DNA of 64,000 nt, from NCBI RefSeq assembly GCF_900142895.1, contig NZ_LT670847.1:1302001-1366000 (forward strand), written 5' to 3'. The DNA is from Vreelandella subglaciescola. Its GTDB lineage: Bacteria; Pseudomonadota; Gammaproteobacteria; Pseudomonadales; Halomonadaceae. Every line of letters starts with the position of its first letter. Position 1 is the stretch's first letter. A model generated the notes under the pieces. That model did no database searches, was not told where the DNA came from, and saw only the letters and a list, made by a program, of their open reading frames with translations. Below, in pieces: positions 47,121 through 56,066 of the stretch. A program made the translations under genes and the position numbers.

Positions 47121-47873
47121 CTACGGGGCGATACCTTCGCCGCAGCCGCTGTACTGATCACCGTCAATGGACAGCGTGACCCGTGCAGGATGAGGCTTGC
47201 CGCTCATATCGTCAAAGCAGGCGCCGGATTCGATGCGTACACGAAAAAAGCGCGAGGCGTCAGCGTTTTCCAGCACCACGCGGCCGGCGGCGTTGTCCAT
47301 TACGCTCATCATGTAGGGCAGCGTTTCGGTGGTTTCACCGTAGTCGGTGGATAGCGTCAGCGTGGGCGCCTTGTTGTCCAGCTCGACCGTCCAGCCGGGC
47401 TCGTTGCCGTGGGCCAAAAACATCACGCCGGGATGGTCGGCGCGGGTGCGCGCCGCGCGTTTGTTCGCCAGTTGGCACTGCAGCTGGCCGCGCGGCGTTT
47501 CTACCTGGGCTTTATCGCCACGATTCCAGAAGCTGATCCCGCCGTTCTGGTAGCGTGCGCCGCTCGCCACCACCGCCTGGGGCAGGCGCCAGGCGCCGTG
47601 CAGCGACCACAGCCGCAGGGTTTCATCGCCAAAGGCGGTGACCAGATTCTGGTTGGCTGGCGCGCAGCGCCACGCCTCAAAGCGTTCGGCCTCGCCGGGA
47701 AACAGCATGGGCGGCAACAGCGGAGCCGAGGCTATGGATGTATCCGGCGCCGTCTGGCGCGGCCCGTCGGTAGCCTGATCAGCCGCTGAAGGCGCTGCAC
47801 CCTGGCTCGCACAGCCGCCGAGTACCAGCGCCGCGGCGCCGAGCAGCGGCACCACGTGATAATGGGTTGGCAT
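47121..47873 (-). CDS. MliC-like / COG3650 lipoprotein
   Basis: A 250-residue lipoprotein with lipobox LVLGGC (Cys about 21). Its central region FEAWRCAPANQNLVTAFG up to CQLANK resembles the MliC lysozyme-inhibitor domain, with AVVASGARYQNGGISFWNRGDKA matching the inhibitory loop pattern. The C-terminal half has the COG3650-type HGNEPGWTVELDN and CFDDMSGKPHPARVTL. Together these suggest a periplasmic protein that may protect against c-type lysozyme. GGGAG precedes the ATG. Confidence 0.78.
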   Translation of the reverse strand: MPTHYHVVPLLGAAALVLGGCASQGAAPSAADQATDGPRQTAPDTSIASAPLLPPMLFPGEAERFEAWRCAPANQNLVTAFGDETLRLWSLHGAWRLPQAVVASGARYQNGGISFWNRGDKAQVETPRGQLQCQLANKRAARTRADHPGVMFLAHGNEPGWTVELDNKAPTLTLSTDYGETTETLPYMMSVMDNAAGRVVLENADASRFFRVRIESGACFDDMSGKPHPARVTLSIDGDQYSGCGEGIAP

Positions 47874-47940
47874 GAAGTCTCCCTGGTTTTTTATAACGTG
47901 CTCAGCTTGTTATAGCGCACTCAAAGCGGTGGTGTCGCGT

Positions 47941-48456
47941 TCAAGGCCGCTTGTACGCTTGCAGGTCGTCGGGGTTGAACCCTTCAACGTGCTCGGGCAG
48001 CTCAAGTTCTTCGCGCTTGAGTTTTACCTGCATTTTTTCGGCCAGCCGTTCGGCGTCGTCGTCGGTGGTGCGGTCGTTCATCTCGGCCATCTGCGCCATA
48101 CCCTGATGGTAAAACGAGACGAGATCCAGCGCCGTACGGTCGTCGTTGTCCATGGCGCGGCGCAAGGTCGAGAGATAGCCGCTGACCTGCCCCAAGTGGT
48201 GTTTGAGCTGCCAGGCATAGCGCACCTCGGTCATCCACGGGCGATCCTTGAGGACGGCAAACATCGCGCTGGTGGCCAAAAGCCCCAGCAGTACGCCCAA
48301 CGCATTCAGCGCCAGGCTGCTGCCAAACGCCGCGGTCAACAGCATGGCAAACAGCATGCCGAGCACGACGAACTGCCCCGCCATCACCAGGCTGATAATC
48401 CGCGACTTGCGTCGATACGCGTGGGTATCCTGATGTTGGAGTATAAAGCGTGCCAT
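47941..48456 (-). CDS. DUF3087 membrane protein
   Basis: A 171-residue protein with two adjacent transmembrane helices (about residues 22-67) and a soluble C-terminal part rich in acidic and basic residues. It contains HLGQVSGYLSTLRRAMDNDDRTALDLVSFYHQG, matching DUF3087. The function is unknown. AAAGG precedes the ATG. It starts 29 bases after the aroG stop. Confidence 0.82.
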   Translation of the reverse strand: MARFILQHQDTHAYRRKSRIISLVMAGQFVVLGMLFAMLLTAAFGSSLALNALGVLLGLLATSAMFAVLKDRPWMTEVRYAWQLKHHLGQVSGYLSTLRRAMDNDDRTALDLVSFYHQGMAQMAEMNDRTTDDDAERLAEKMQVKLKREELELPEHVEGFNPDDLQAYKRP

Positions 48457-48485
48457 GAACGGCCTTTTGTGTGATGGGTTAATGT

Positions 48486-49559
48486 TTACGCCAGCCGCTC
48501 GGCGGCGGTTTTCAGCAGGCGCTCGGTGGTGTCCCAGCCGATACAGGCATCGGTCACGGAGACGCCGTGGCGTAGTGTACTACCCAGCGATTGTTTGCCC
48601 TCGTGCAAGTGGCTTTCAAGCATCAGCGCGGCCAGATTGAGGTTGCCCGCCTCGCGCTGGGCGAGCACGTCGAGCATTACTTCGCTCTGGCGGCGATGAT
48701 CCTTGCGCGCATTGGCGTGGCTGCAGTCCACCATCAGCCGCGGGTTTTGCCCGGCGCTCTCCAGCGCCGCCGCCGCTGCGCGCACGTGCGCCGCCTGATA
48801 GTTGGGTTCACCGCTGCCGCCGCGCAATACCAGATGGGTGTGCGGATTGCCCGGCGTTTGCTGCACCACCGGCCGGCCGCCGGCATCCATGGCGAAGCGC
48901 TGGTGCGGGTGGGCAGCAGCCGCCATGGCATCAACCGCGACCTGCACGCCGCCGTTGGTGGCATTCTTGAACCCCACCGCTGCGCCCAAATCGCTTGCCA
49001 GTTCGCGGTGCAGCTGGGATTCCGTGGTGCGGGCCCCGATGGCCACCCAGCTGAGCAGATCATCCAGATACGGCGCAAGCATGGGTTGCAAAAGCTCGGT
49101 GGCAATCGGCAGACCACATTCGGCGACGTCGCGCATCAACTCGCGAGACAGCTCAAGCCCCCGGGCGATGTCGCCGCTGCCGTCAAGGTCGGGGTCGTAG
49201 GCCAGACCCTTCCAGCCCACCGTGGTGCGCGGCTTTTCCACGTAGACACGCATCACCGGCAGGATTTGCCCGGCGACGTCGTCGGCAAGCGCGGCAAGGC
49301 GTTCGGCGTATTCAAGGGCCGCGCGGGGATCGTGCACCGAGCACGGCCCCACCACCACCAGCAGGCGCGAATCCTCGCCCGACAAAATACGCTTTACCGC
49401 CGCACGCTGGGCGCTGATTTGCGCGCTCAGTGCGCGGCTGACAGGATACGCGGCGCTCAGCGCGTCGGGCGTGGGCAAGGCGTTCGCAGCGCTTGGCGAT
49501 GCGGTGGAAGACGAGGTGACGGCCGTGGCAGATTCAAGGGCAGCAGCAGTGGCATTCAT
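48486..49559 (-). CDS. aroG: 3-deoxy-7-phosphoheptulonate (DAHP) synthase, class I
   Basis: First step of the shikimate pathway: condensation of erythrose-4-phosphate with phosphoenolpyruvate. The 357 residues carry VVGPCSVHDPRAALEYAERL, MRVYVEKPRTTVGWKG, IGARTTESQLHRELAS and VGFKNATNGGVQVAVDAM. MVDCSHANARKDHRRQ and LMLESHLHEG complete the type I AroF/G/H barrel. The N-terminal ~30 residues are low-complexity Ala/Ser/Thr. Which aromatic acid inhibits it cannot be told with confidence. The leader (49563-50068) indicates attenuation control by aromatic amino acids; GGAG lies upstream of the ATG and a leader ORF stops 3 bases before it. Confidence 0.95.
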   Translation of the reverse strand: MNATAAALESATAVTSSSTASPSAANALPTPDALSAAYPVSRALSAQISAQRAAVKRILSGEDSRLLVVVGPCSVHDPRAALEYAERLAALADDVAGQILPVMRVYVEKPRTTVGWKGLAYDPDLDGSGDIARGLELSRELMRDVAECGLPIATELLQPMLAPYLDDLLSWVAIGARTTESQLHRELASDLGAAVGFKNATNGGVQVAVDAMAAAAHPHQRFAMDAGGRPVVQQTPGNPHTHLVLRGGSGEPNYQAAHVRAAAAALESAGQNPRLMVDCSHANARKDHRRQSEVMLDVLAQREAGNLNLAALMLESHLHEGKQSLGSTLRHGVSVTDACIGWDTTERLLKTAAERLA

Positions 49560-49562
49560 GGG

Positions 49563-49730
49563 TTAACTCTCCGTACGCAAGGGACATCGTTGGCTCTTGC
49601 CACCCGCATGTACACGGCCGGAGGTGGCAGCTGCTGCCGGCCGCGCGGGGCTAAATCGCCACCCGTAGTCGTACGCCGGATAGCCGTACAAAACGGGAGA
49701 TTCGATGTTGGCCGGTGCGCGGTAACTCAT
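49563..49730 (-). CDS. Second aromatic-rich leader peptide of aroG
   Basis: A 55-codon ORF directly before aroG. AGGAG lies 8 bases before its ATG, and its TAA stop is 3 bases from the aroG ATG, so ribosomes finishing it could restart on aroG. The peptide contains VLYGYPAYDYGWRFSP (residues 13-28), with four Tyr, one Trp and one Phe within 12 residues. Its YGY and AYxYG-W-F order echoes the upstream leader. The downstream codons overlap two alternative stems. I know of no named family for it. Confidence 0.75.
   Translation of the reverse strand: MSYRAPANIESPVLYGYPAYDYGWRFSPARPAAAATSGRVHAGGKSQRCPLRTES
49598..49643 (-). promoter_or_regulatory. Mutually exclusive stem pair inside leader 2
   Basis: Stem A pairs 49637-49643 with 49615-49621 (7 bases, CGGCCGG with CCGGCCG). 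Stem B pairs 49623-49629 with 49598-49604 (7 bases, TGCCACC with GGTGGCA). The 5' arm of B lies inside the loop of A, so both cannot form together. The 5' arm of A starts about four codons after the Trp/Phe codons at 49661-49653. No U-run follows. Confidence 0.5.
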
Positions 49731-49799
49731 GGTGCAGCTCCTGTGTAATCAATCGCTTTAGCGGATACTTCCAATTTTTTCGGGCCGACGTATAAACGC

Positions 49800-49835
49800 A
49801 AAAAACCCCGGCTGGGGATTACCCACCGGGGTTTT
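49800..49835 (-). terminator. Attenuator terminator between leader 1 and leader 2
   Basis: On the minus strand AAAACCCCGG (49835-49826) pairs with CCGGGGTTTT (49811-49802) around a 14-base loop, and a run of six T's ends the structure (49805-49800). It is a strong rho-independent terminator placed inside the leader, 40 bases after the leader 1 stop and 240 bases before aroG. Confidence 0.85.
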
Positions 49836-49854
49836 CGCGGCAGGCAACCCGTAG

Positions 49855-49900
49855 GGGGATGCCCGTTGGCGCGACTCAATCGCCGGCCACGGCCATCCCC
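49855..49900 (-). promoter_or_regulatory. Long competing hairpin of the aroG attenuator
   Basis: On the minus strand GGGGATGGCCGT (49900-49889) and ACGGGCATCCCC (49866-49855) are complementary at 11 of 12 positions. The 5' arm overlaps leader 1 codons a few triplets after its aromatic run. This is the usual position for the pause or protector hairpin of an amino-acid attenuator. Downstream GGGTT (49853-49849 region) can pair with AACCC of the terminator arm as an antiterminator. Confidence 0.6.
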
Positions 49901-49989
49901 TGGCTAAACCAGTAACCATAGCCATAGGCAAACGCGGTGCATTGCACCGGTGCAAAAAATACCCTGTAAGCGAAATCGACGGTATTCAT
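49876..49989 (-). CDS. First aromatic-rich leader peptide of the aroG attenuator
   Basis: A 37-codon ORF, MNTVDFAYRVFFAP at the start, with FAYGYGYWF at residues 20-28. In total it holds five Phe, four Tyr and one Trp among 37 residues. The aromatic run is followed by the competing hairpin and terminator, the standard leader-peptide arrangement. The initiation site is weak (CAGG upstream). Codons 11-18 span a perfect 14-base palindrome TTGCACCGGTGCAA (49942-49955). Confidence 0.8.
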   Translation of the reverse strand: MNTVDFAYRVFFAPVQCTAFAYGYGYWFSQGMAVAGD

Positions 49990-50038
49990 ACGTGTTGCCT
50001 GCGGGTCGTGTTGCCGTGAAAATAAAACCACTGGCGCC

Positions 50039-50068
50039 AGAGTAGCCTGATCACAGCCCCTCTGGCAA
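50039..50068 (-). promoter_or_regulatory. Candidate promoter of the aroG leader
   Basis: On the minus strand TTGCCA (50068-50063, 5 of 6) and TACTCT (50044-50039, 3 of 6) are 18 bases apart. Transcription would begin about 45 bases before leader 1. Confidence 0.35.
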
Positions 50069-50077
50069 GACGGCCGG

Positions 50078-50203
50078 CTAGCCGGTAAATGTCTGGATCC
50101 AGCCGATGGTGGCAGGCAGGCAGGTCATGCCCACCAGCACGATCAGCCCCATCAGGATGGAGAGAAAGCCGGTATCGTCGTAAGAGTTTTCATCGCGGGC
50201 CAT
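50078..50203 (-). CDS. 41-residue single-span membrane protein, unknown
   Basis: MARDENSYDDTGFLSILMGL continues to one hydrophobic helix (about residues 13-34) and a short ITGF-like end (TIGWIQTFTG). AAGGAGG lies 6 bases before the ATG, one of the strongest ribosome sites in the window. This makes translation likely despite the small size. It sits between the aroG leader and fre, all on the minus strand. I do not recognise the family. Confidence 0.6.
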   Translation of the reverse strand: MARDENSYDDTGFLSILMGLIVLVGMTCLPATIGWIQTFTG

Positions 50204-50329
50204 ACAAGCCTCCTTGTGGTTGATACGTTTCAAGCGGACTTCTGTCCGCGTGCAGAGCCTTGGTTTATCAAGCTGAGCATCTCAAACCCAGCCTTTCAAA
50301 TCCAGTTTAGCAAACTCTTGGCCGGCGTT

Positions 50330-51073
50330 TCAGGCTTTATCGCGCGGAGCGTAGCTGAACACATCGGAAAATACCCGGGTTTGGTCGATGCCTTTGGCTT
50401 CCAGAATATCCAGGCAGGCATACACCATGCCCGGAGAGCCGGACAAATAGATATCGCATGCCTCGGATGCAAGTTCGGCGTTTTCCAGCGCTTCGTCGAT
50501 GCGCCCAGCGTGGTGGATAATTCGCTCACCGTCGGCCAGCGGCTCTTCCAGCGGCAGCTCGGTCACCGCATGAAAGCAAAACTGCGCCCGGGTTTGTGCC
50601 CAGTGCGTGGCCAGCGGCTCGAGGTAAAGTTCGCGGTGCTCACGGGTAGCCCACCACAGGTCGATCCGGCGCTCGGGGGTGTGTTCAAGGGCGGCCTCAA
50701 CGATGGCTTTCATCTGGGCAAAGCCGGTGCCGGCCGCAATCAGCAGCAGCGGACGCGCACTGCTTTCATCGAGTACGCAGTCGCCGCCGGGCAGGCGCAC
50801 GGTGAGCTGGTTGGCGACCTTTAACAGCTCGCGCAGCCGCGCCGAGTTGCTGCGTTCCGGCCAGTGCTGCACGTGCAGCTCCAGCCGGCCGTCGCCGCGC
50901 GCGGCGCTGGCGATCGAGAACGGCACCCAGGTCGAGTCGTCCAGCGCCAGCTCCAGATACTGCCCCGGCGCATGGCGCATGGCTTCGGCGCGTCCTTCAA
51001 GGGTGACGCCAAACACATCGGGATTCAGACTTTCCACTTCGGTGACCTGACAGGTCATCGTCCTTGCGCTCAT
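50330..51073 (-). CDS. fre: NAD(P)H-flavin reductase, Fre/LuxG type
   Basis: A 247-residue ferredoxin-reductase-fold enzyme: flavin-binding RHAPGQYLELALDD and WVPFSIAS, a phosphate-binding LLLIAAGTGFAQMKAIVE (nucleotide site) and a C-terminal DIYLSGSPGMVYACLDILEA. It reduces free flavins with NAD(P)H. The neighbour ubiD needs prenylated FMN; the pairing of ubiD with fre also occurs in E. coli. AGAGG precedes the ATG. Confidence 0.9.
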   Translation of the reverse strand: MSARTMTCQVTEVESLNPDVFGVTLEGRAEAMRHAPGQYLELALDDSTWVPFSIASAARGDGRLELHVQHWPERSNSARLRELLKVANQLTVRLPGGDCVLDESSARPLLLIAAGTGFAQMKAIVEAALEHTPERRIDLWWATREHRELYLEPLATHWAQTRAQFCFHAVTELPLEEPLADGERIIHHAGRIDEALENAELASEACDIYLSGSPGMVYACLDILEAKGIDQTRVFSDVFSYAPRDKA

Positions 51074-51129
51074 GCAAACCTCTTGTTCAGCGTCTCATAC
51101 GGGCGACGCGACGTCGTGAATGATGAATG

Positions 51130-52632
51130 TCAGCCGCTGCTGCCGCTTCGCGCCGGCGGCAGCGGTATGCCGATACCCAGCGATTCCCAGCGTTCGTCCA
51201 CGCGCGCCTTGATGGCGCTGTCCATGGCGATGGGTTCGCCCCACTCGCGGGTGGTTTCGCCGGGCCATTTATTGGTGGCATCAAAACCCATCTTGGAGCC
51301 CAGCCCCGATACCGGCGAGGCAAAATCAAGATAGTCGATAGGGGTGTTTTCCACGATAACCGTATCCCGCGCGGGGTCCATGCGCGTGGTCATCGCCCAG
51401 ATCACGTCTTCCCAGCGGCGTGCGTCGACGTCGTCGTCAAGCACCACCACAAACTTGGTGTACATGAACTGGCGCAGGAAACTCCACACCCCCATCATTA
51501 CCCGCTTGGCGTGCCCCGGATACTGCTTTTTCATGGTCACCACCGCCATGCGGTACGAGCAGCCTTCCGGCGGCAGATAAAAATCCACGATCTCGGGGAA
51601 CTGCTTGCGCAGAATGGGCACGAACACTTCGTTGAGCGCCACGCCCAGAATCGCCGGCTCGTCGGGCGGGCGGCCGGTATAGGTCGAGTGGTAAATGGCG
51701 TCGCGGCGCTGGGTGATGCGCGTTACGGTAAACACCGGAAACGACTCCACCTCGTTGTAGTAGCCGGTGTGATCGCCAAACGGCCCTTCGGGGGCGGTGT
51801 CGTCGGGGTAAATGTAGCCTTCGAGAATGATCTCGGCCGAGGCCGGCACGTCGAGCTCGGCGTGGCCACACTTGACCAGCTCGGTGCGCGAGCCGCGCAG
51901 CAGTCCGGCAAAGGCGTATTCCGACAGCGTATCGGGCACCGGCGTCACCGCGCCGAGAATCGTCGCCGGGTCGGCGCCCAGTGCCACCGCCACGGGGAAC
52001 GGCTCGCCAGGGTGCGCCTGCTGAAACTCCTGAAAGTCCAGCGCCCCGCCGCGATGCGACAGCCAGCGCATGATCAGGCGGTTTTTGGCGATTTTCTGCT
52101 GGCGGTAAATGCCCAGATTCTGGCGTTCCTTGTGCGGCCCACGGGTCACCACCAGCGACCAGGTCACCAGCGGCGCGGCGTCGCCCGGCCAGCAGTGCTG
52201 AATGGGCAGACGATCAAGATCCACGTCATCGCCTTCGTACACCACTTCCTGCACCGGCGCACGCTTGACCATTTTCGGCCCCATGCTCAGCACCTGCTTG
52301 AAAATCGGCAGCTTTTGCCAGGCGTCTCTGAGCCCCTTGGGCGGATCGGGCTCTTTCAAAAACGCCAGCAGCTTGCCGACTTCGCTAAGCGCCTCGACCG
52401 AGTCTTCGCCCATGCCCAAGGCCACCCGTTCGGGCGTGCCGAACAGGTTACCGAGCAGCGGCATGTCGTGCCCCTTGACGTTTTCAAACAGCAGCGCCGG
52501 GCCACCGGCGCGCAGGGTACGATCGCAAATTTCGGTGATTTCGAGGTAAGGGTCCACCTCGGCGCTGACGCGTTTAAGCTCGCCTTTCGCTTCAAGCGCC
52601 TCGATAAAGTCACGTAGATCGCGGTATTTCAC
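51130..52632 (-). CDS. ubiD: 4-hydroxy-3-polyprenylbenzoate decarboxylase
   Basis: Prenyl-FMN-dependent decarboxylase of ubiquinone synthesis. The 500 residues start [20 protein letters not shown] and include [20 protein letters not shown] and the active-site region [36 protein letters not shown] is further C-terminal. GTG start with AGGAA upstream. The window does not contain ubiX. It lies 68 bases downstream of rho. Confidence 0.96.
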   Translation of the reverse strand: MKYRDLRDFIEALEAKGELKRVSAEVDPYLEITEICDRTLRAGGPALLFENVKGHDMPLLGNLFGTPERVALGMGEDSVEALSEVGKLLAFLKEPDPPKGLRDAWQKLPIFKQVLSMGPKMVKRAPVQEVVYEGDDVDLDRLPIQHCWPGDAAPLVTWSLVVTRGPHKERQNLGIYRQQKIAKNRLIMRWLSHRGGALDFQEFQQAHPGEPFPVAVALGADPATILGAVTPVPDTLSEYAFAGLLRGSRTELVKCGHAELDVPASAEIILEGYIYPDDTAPEGPFGDHTGYYNEVESFPVFTVTRITQRRDAIYHSTYTGRPPDEPAILGVALNEVFVPILRKQFPEIVDFYLPPEGCSYRMAVVTMKKQYPGHAKRVMMGVWSFLRQFMYTKFVVVLDDDVDARRWEDVIWAMTTRMDPARDTVIVENTPIDYLDFASPVSGLGSKMGFDATNKWPGETTREWGEPIAMDSAIKARVDERWESLGIGIPLPPARSGSSG

Positions 52633-52700
52633 GACGGAGTTCCTGTTCTCTTGGGCGTCACCGATGCCGGTAACGCTCGCCGGCAGGGCTGCGATGGCGA

Positions 52701-53960
<1,260 letters not shown>

Positions 53961-54479
53961 CGGTGTGTTAGAACGTTGCTCGTGGAAGCGAGGCGCCAGG
54001 CGCCAAGAAGAAAGGGGCGTGAAAATTCGCCGTATGATGCGTTCAGATTCCGAGAAGGCGCGTGTTCAATATGTACGGGGTCAGGCTGAACCGACAGTAT
54101 CGGGTGTCAGCTTGAAGATATTAACGCCTGTTAAATACGTATGTTAAGTACGTCCAGCATTGGGAAAGCTGGCTCAACGGATAATCTGACGACTTGGACA
54201 TCTGGTCAGCTCTACCACTGCTGTGAACCCGACGATTGAGTGACCTTATCATGAAATAAAGCCGAAAAACCGCGAAAAACGTCTGATGCACATGTGATGT
54301 GGAGGTTGGATAGAGCTCGGGATGACCGAAGCGACGCTGCGGTACAGTCTGCTATGCGCCTTTCGGTTCAAACCAGTTACTGGATGGTAGTCAAGCCCTG
54401 CGGCAAACGCAAGCCCTTGCCGATTGACAATTATGCAGGGGCCCCGCAACCTTGCCCTAGCCAACCGGAAGGACAGCTC
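53961..54479. other. Divergent control region between rho and ppx
   Basis: A 519-base gap with no convincing gene. It must carry promoters for rho (minus) and ppx (plus), but I cannot name clear -35/-10 pairs. Two 11-base direct repeats, GTTAAATACGT (54130-54140) and GTTAAGTACGT (54143-54153), lie 13 bases apart. A GGCGCCAGGCGCC repeat sits close to rho. The plus-strand frame continuing upstream of the ppx ATG looks non-coding. Rho genes often have long autoregulated leaders. Confidence 0.5.
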
Positions 54480-56066
54480 ATGCCCAAGGACACGCCTTTT
54501 TCCGTCGCCGACGCCAATAACGCTACCCTGCCCTCAGCTCCACATGTCAGGCAGCAGCCGCAACGTCGCGCACAGGAACGTCGCGCCACGTTAAAACGCG
54601 TGGCCGCCATTGATCTGGGCTCCAACAGCTTTCACCTGCTGGTGGCCAACTGCCGGCAAGGGCGCTTGCAGATCGTTGCCCGGCGCGGTGAAAAAGTCCA
54701 GCTGGCGTCGGGGCTTGGCGATGACGGCCAGCTCGACGATGCCGCGATACAGCGTGCGCTGGGCTGTCTGGGCCGCTTCTCTGCCTTTTTACGCAATATT
54801 GCCCCGGAAAACCTGCGCATTGTCGGCACCAATGCCCTGCGAGAAGCCGACAACAGCCGCGCCTTTATCGATCAGGCGGAAGCTCAGCTTGGCTATCCCA
54901 TTGAAATCATTGCCGGCCGTGAAGAAGCCCGGCTTATCTATCTGGGCGCGGCGCATGCGCTAGCCGAGCACGGCCGGCGGCTGATAGTGGATATTGGTGG
55001 CGGTTCCACTGAACTCATCATTGGTGAAGCCTCCGAACCGCTGGCGCTGGAGAGTCTGCGAATGGGCTGCGTGACCTTCTCCCGGCGTTTTTTCGCTGAC
55101 GGCAAGATAACCTCGGCGAACATGCGCCGTGCCGAACTGGCCGCGCTTTCCGAGCTCGTGCACATTCAGCGTGCCTATCAGCAGCTGGGCTGGGATGAGC
55201 TGGTGGGCACCAGCGGCACGGCCAAAGCGGTCGCCAGCGTGCTGTACGCGCACGGCGACACCCCTCAGCAGGGTATTATTACTCGTACCGGGCTGCATAA
55301 GCTGCGCAAACGCCTGCTGGACTGCAAACGCCTGGACAAAGTCGCGCTTGACGGGCTGAAGGCCGACCGCGCCAGCATTCTGCCCGCCGGTGTGGCAGTG
55401 CTCACCGCGATCTTTGAAGCCTTTTCCCTTGAACGCATGCGCTTTGCCGAGGGCGCCCTGCGTGAAGGCGTACTCTACGATATGGTGGGCCGCGACCACG
55501 CCGCAGACTCGCGCGGCAAAAGCATCGAGACGCTCAAGTACCGCTACAGCGTCGACCCGCGTCAGGCGCACAACGTGGCGACCACCGCAGGGCAGCTTTT
55601 TGACCTCGCGCGCCAGACCTGGCCACTGGGCGACGAACAGCGACGCTATTTGTGCTGGGCTGCCGAGCTGTATGAACTCGGCCTTGCCGTGTCGCACAGT
55701 CGCTTTCATCGTCACGGCGCGTACCTGATCGAACACTCCGACATGGCCGGCTTTTCCCGCCCCGAGCAGCAGCTGCTGGCTTTTCTGGTGCGCGCCCACC
55801 GGCGTAAATTCCCCCAGAAAGAGTGCCTGATGCTGCCCCGGGCCCGTCAGCAGGATGCCGCCCGTCTGGCGCGGCTGTTGCGCCTGGCCGTGTTGTTCAA
55901 TCACTCGCGTCCGCAACAGGCACCGGCCGACCTGCCCGTCAACATTGTGGATGAGGTACTTGAAGTGGCGCTTTCACCCGGCGACCGCGATTCCTTGCTG
56001 GGTGCTGACCTGGAACAGGAAGCCGCCTACCTTGACGCCGCCGGCTATGGCCTCTCACTGATCTAG
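54480..56066 (+). CDS. ppx: Exopolyphosphatase
   Basis: Processively hydrolyses inorganic polyphosphate; related GppA enzymes cleave pppGpp. The 528 residues show the ASKHA phosphate-loop VAAIDLGSNSFHLLVA, GTNALREADN and the second phosphate site LIVDIGGGSTELIIG. FAEGALREGVLYDMV and a C-terminal HD-like domain (SRFHRHGAYLIEHSDM) follow. The N-terminal ~40 residues are an extra polar extension. The ATG at 54480 has AAGGA upstream. The stop overlaps that of tilS by four bases, tail to tail. Confidence 0.93.
   Translation: MPKDTPFSVADANNATLPSAPHVRQQPQRRAQERRATLKRVAAIDLGSNSFHLLVANCRQGRLQIVARRGEKVQLASGLGDDGQLDDAAIQRALGCLGRFSAFLRNIAPENLRIVGTNALREADNSRAFIDQAEAQLGYPIEIIAGREEARLIYLGAAHALAEHGRRLIVDIGGGSTELIIGEASEPLALESLRMGCVTFSRRFFADGKITSANMRRAELAALSELVHIQRAYQQLGWDELVGTSGTAKAVASVLYAHGDTPQQGIITRTGLHKLRKRLLDCKRLDKVALDGLKADRASILPAGVAVLTAIFEAFSLERMRFAEGALREGVLYDMVGRDHAADSRGKSIETLKYRYSVDPRQAHNVATTAGQLFDLARQTWPLGDEQRRYLCWAAELYELGLAVSHSRFHRHGAYLIEHSDMAGFSRPEQQLLAFLVRAHRRKFPQKECLMLPRARQQDAARLARLLRLAVLFNHSRPQQAPADLPVNIVDEVLEVALSPGDRDSLLGADLEQEAAYLDAAGYGLSLI

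Noticed and set aside
51127-52617. 496-codon plus-strand ORF opposite ubiD
   Set aside because: Frame shadow of a well-conserved gene in GC-rich DNA; His/Arg-rich, no family motif, no ribosome site.
54160-54245. tRNA-like string (GGCTCAACGG...GGTCAGCTCTACCACTGCTGTGAACCC)
   Set aside because: Arms do not pair into a cloverleaf in order and no anticodon loop is found; treated as chance resemblance in the rho-ppx gap.
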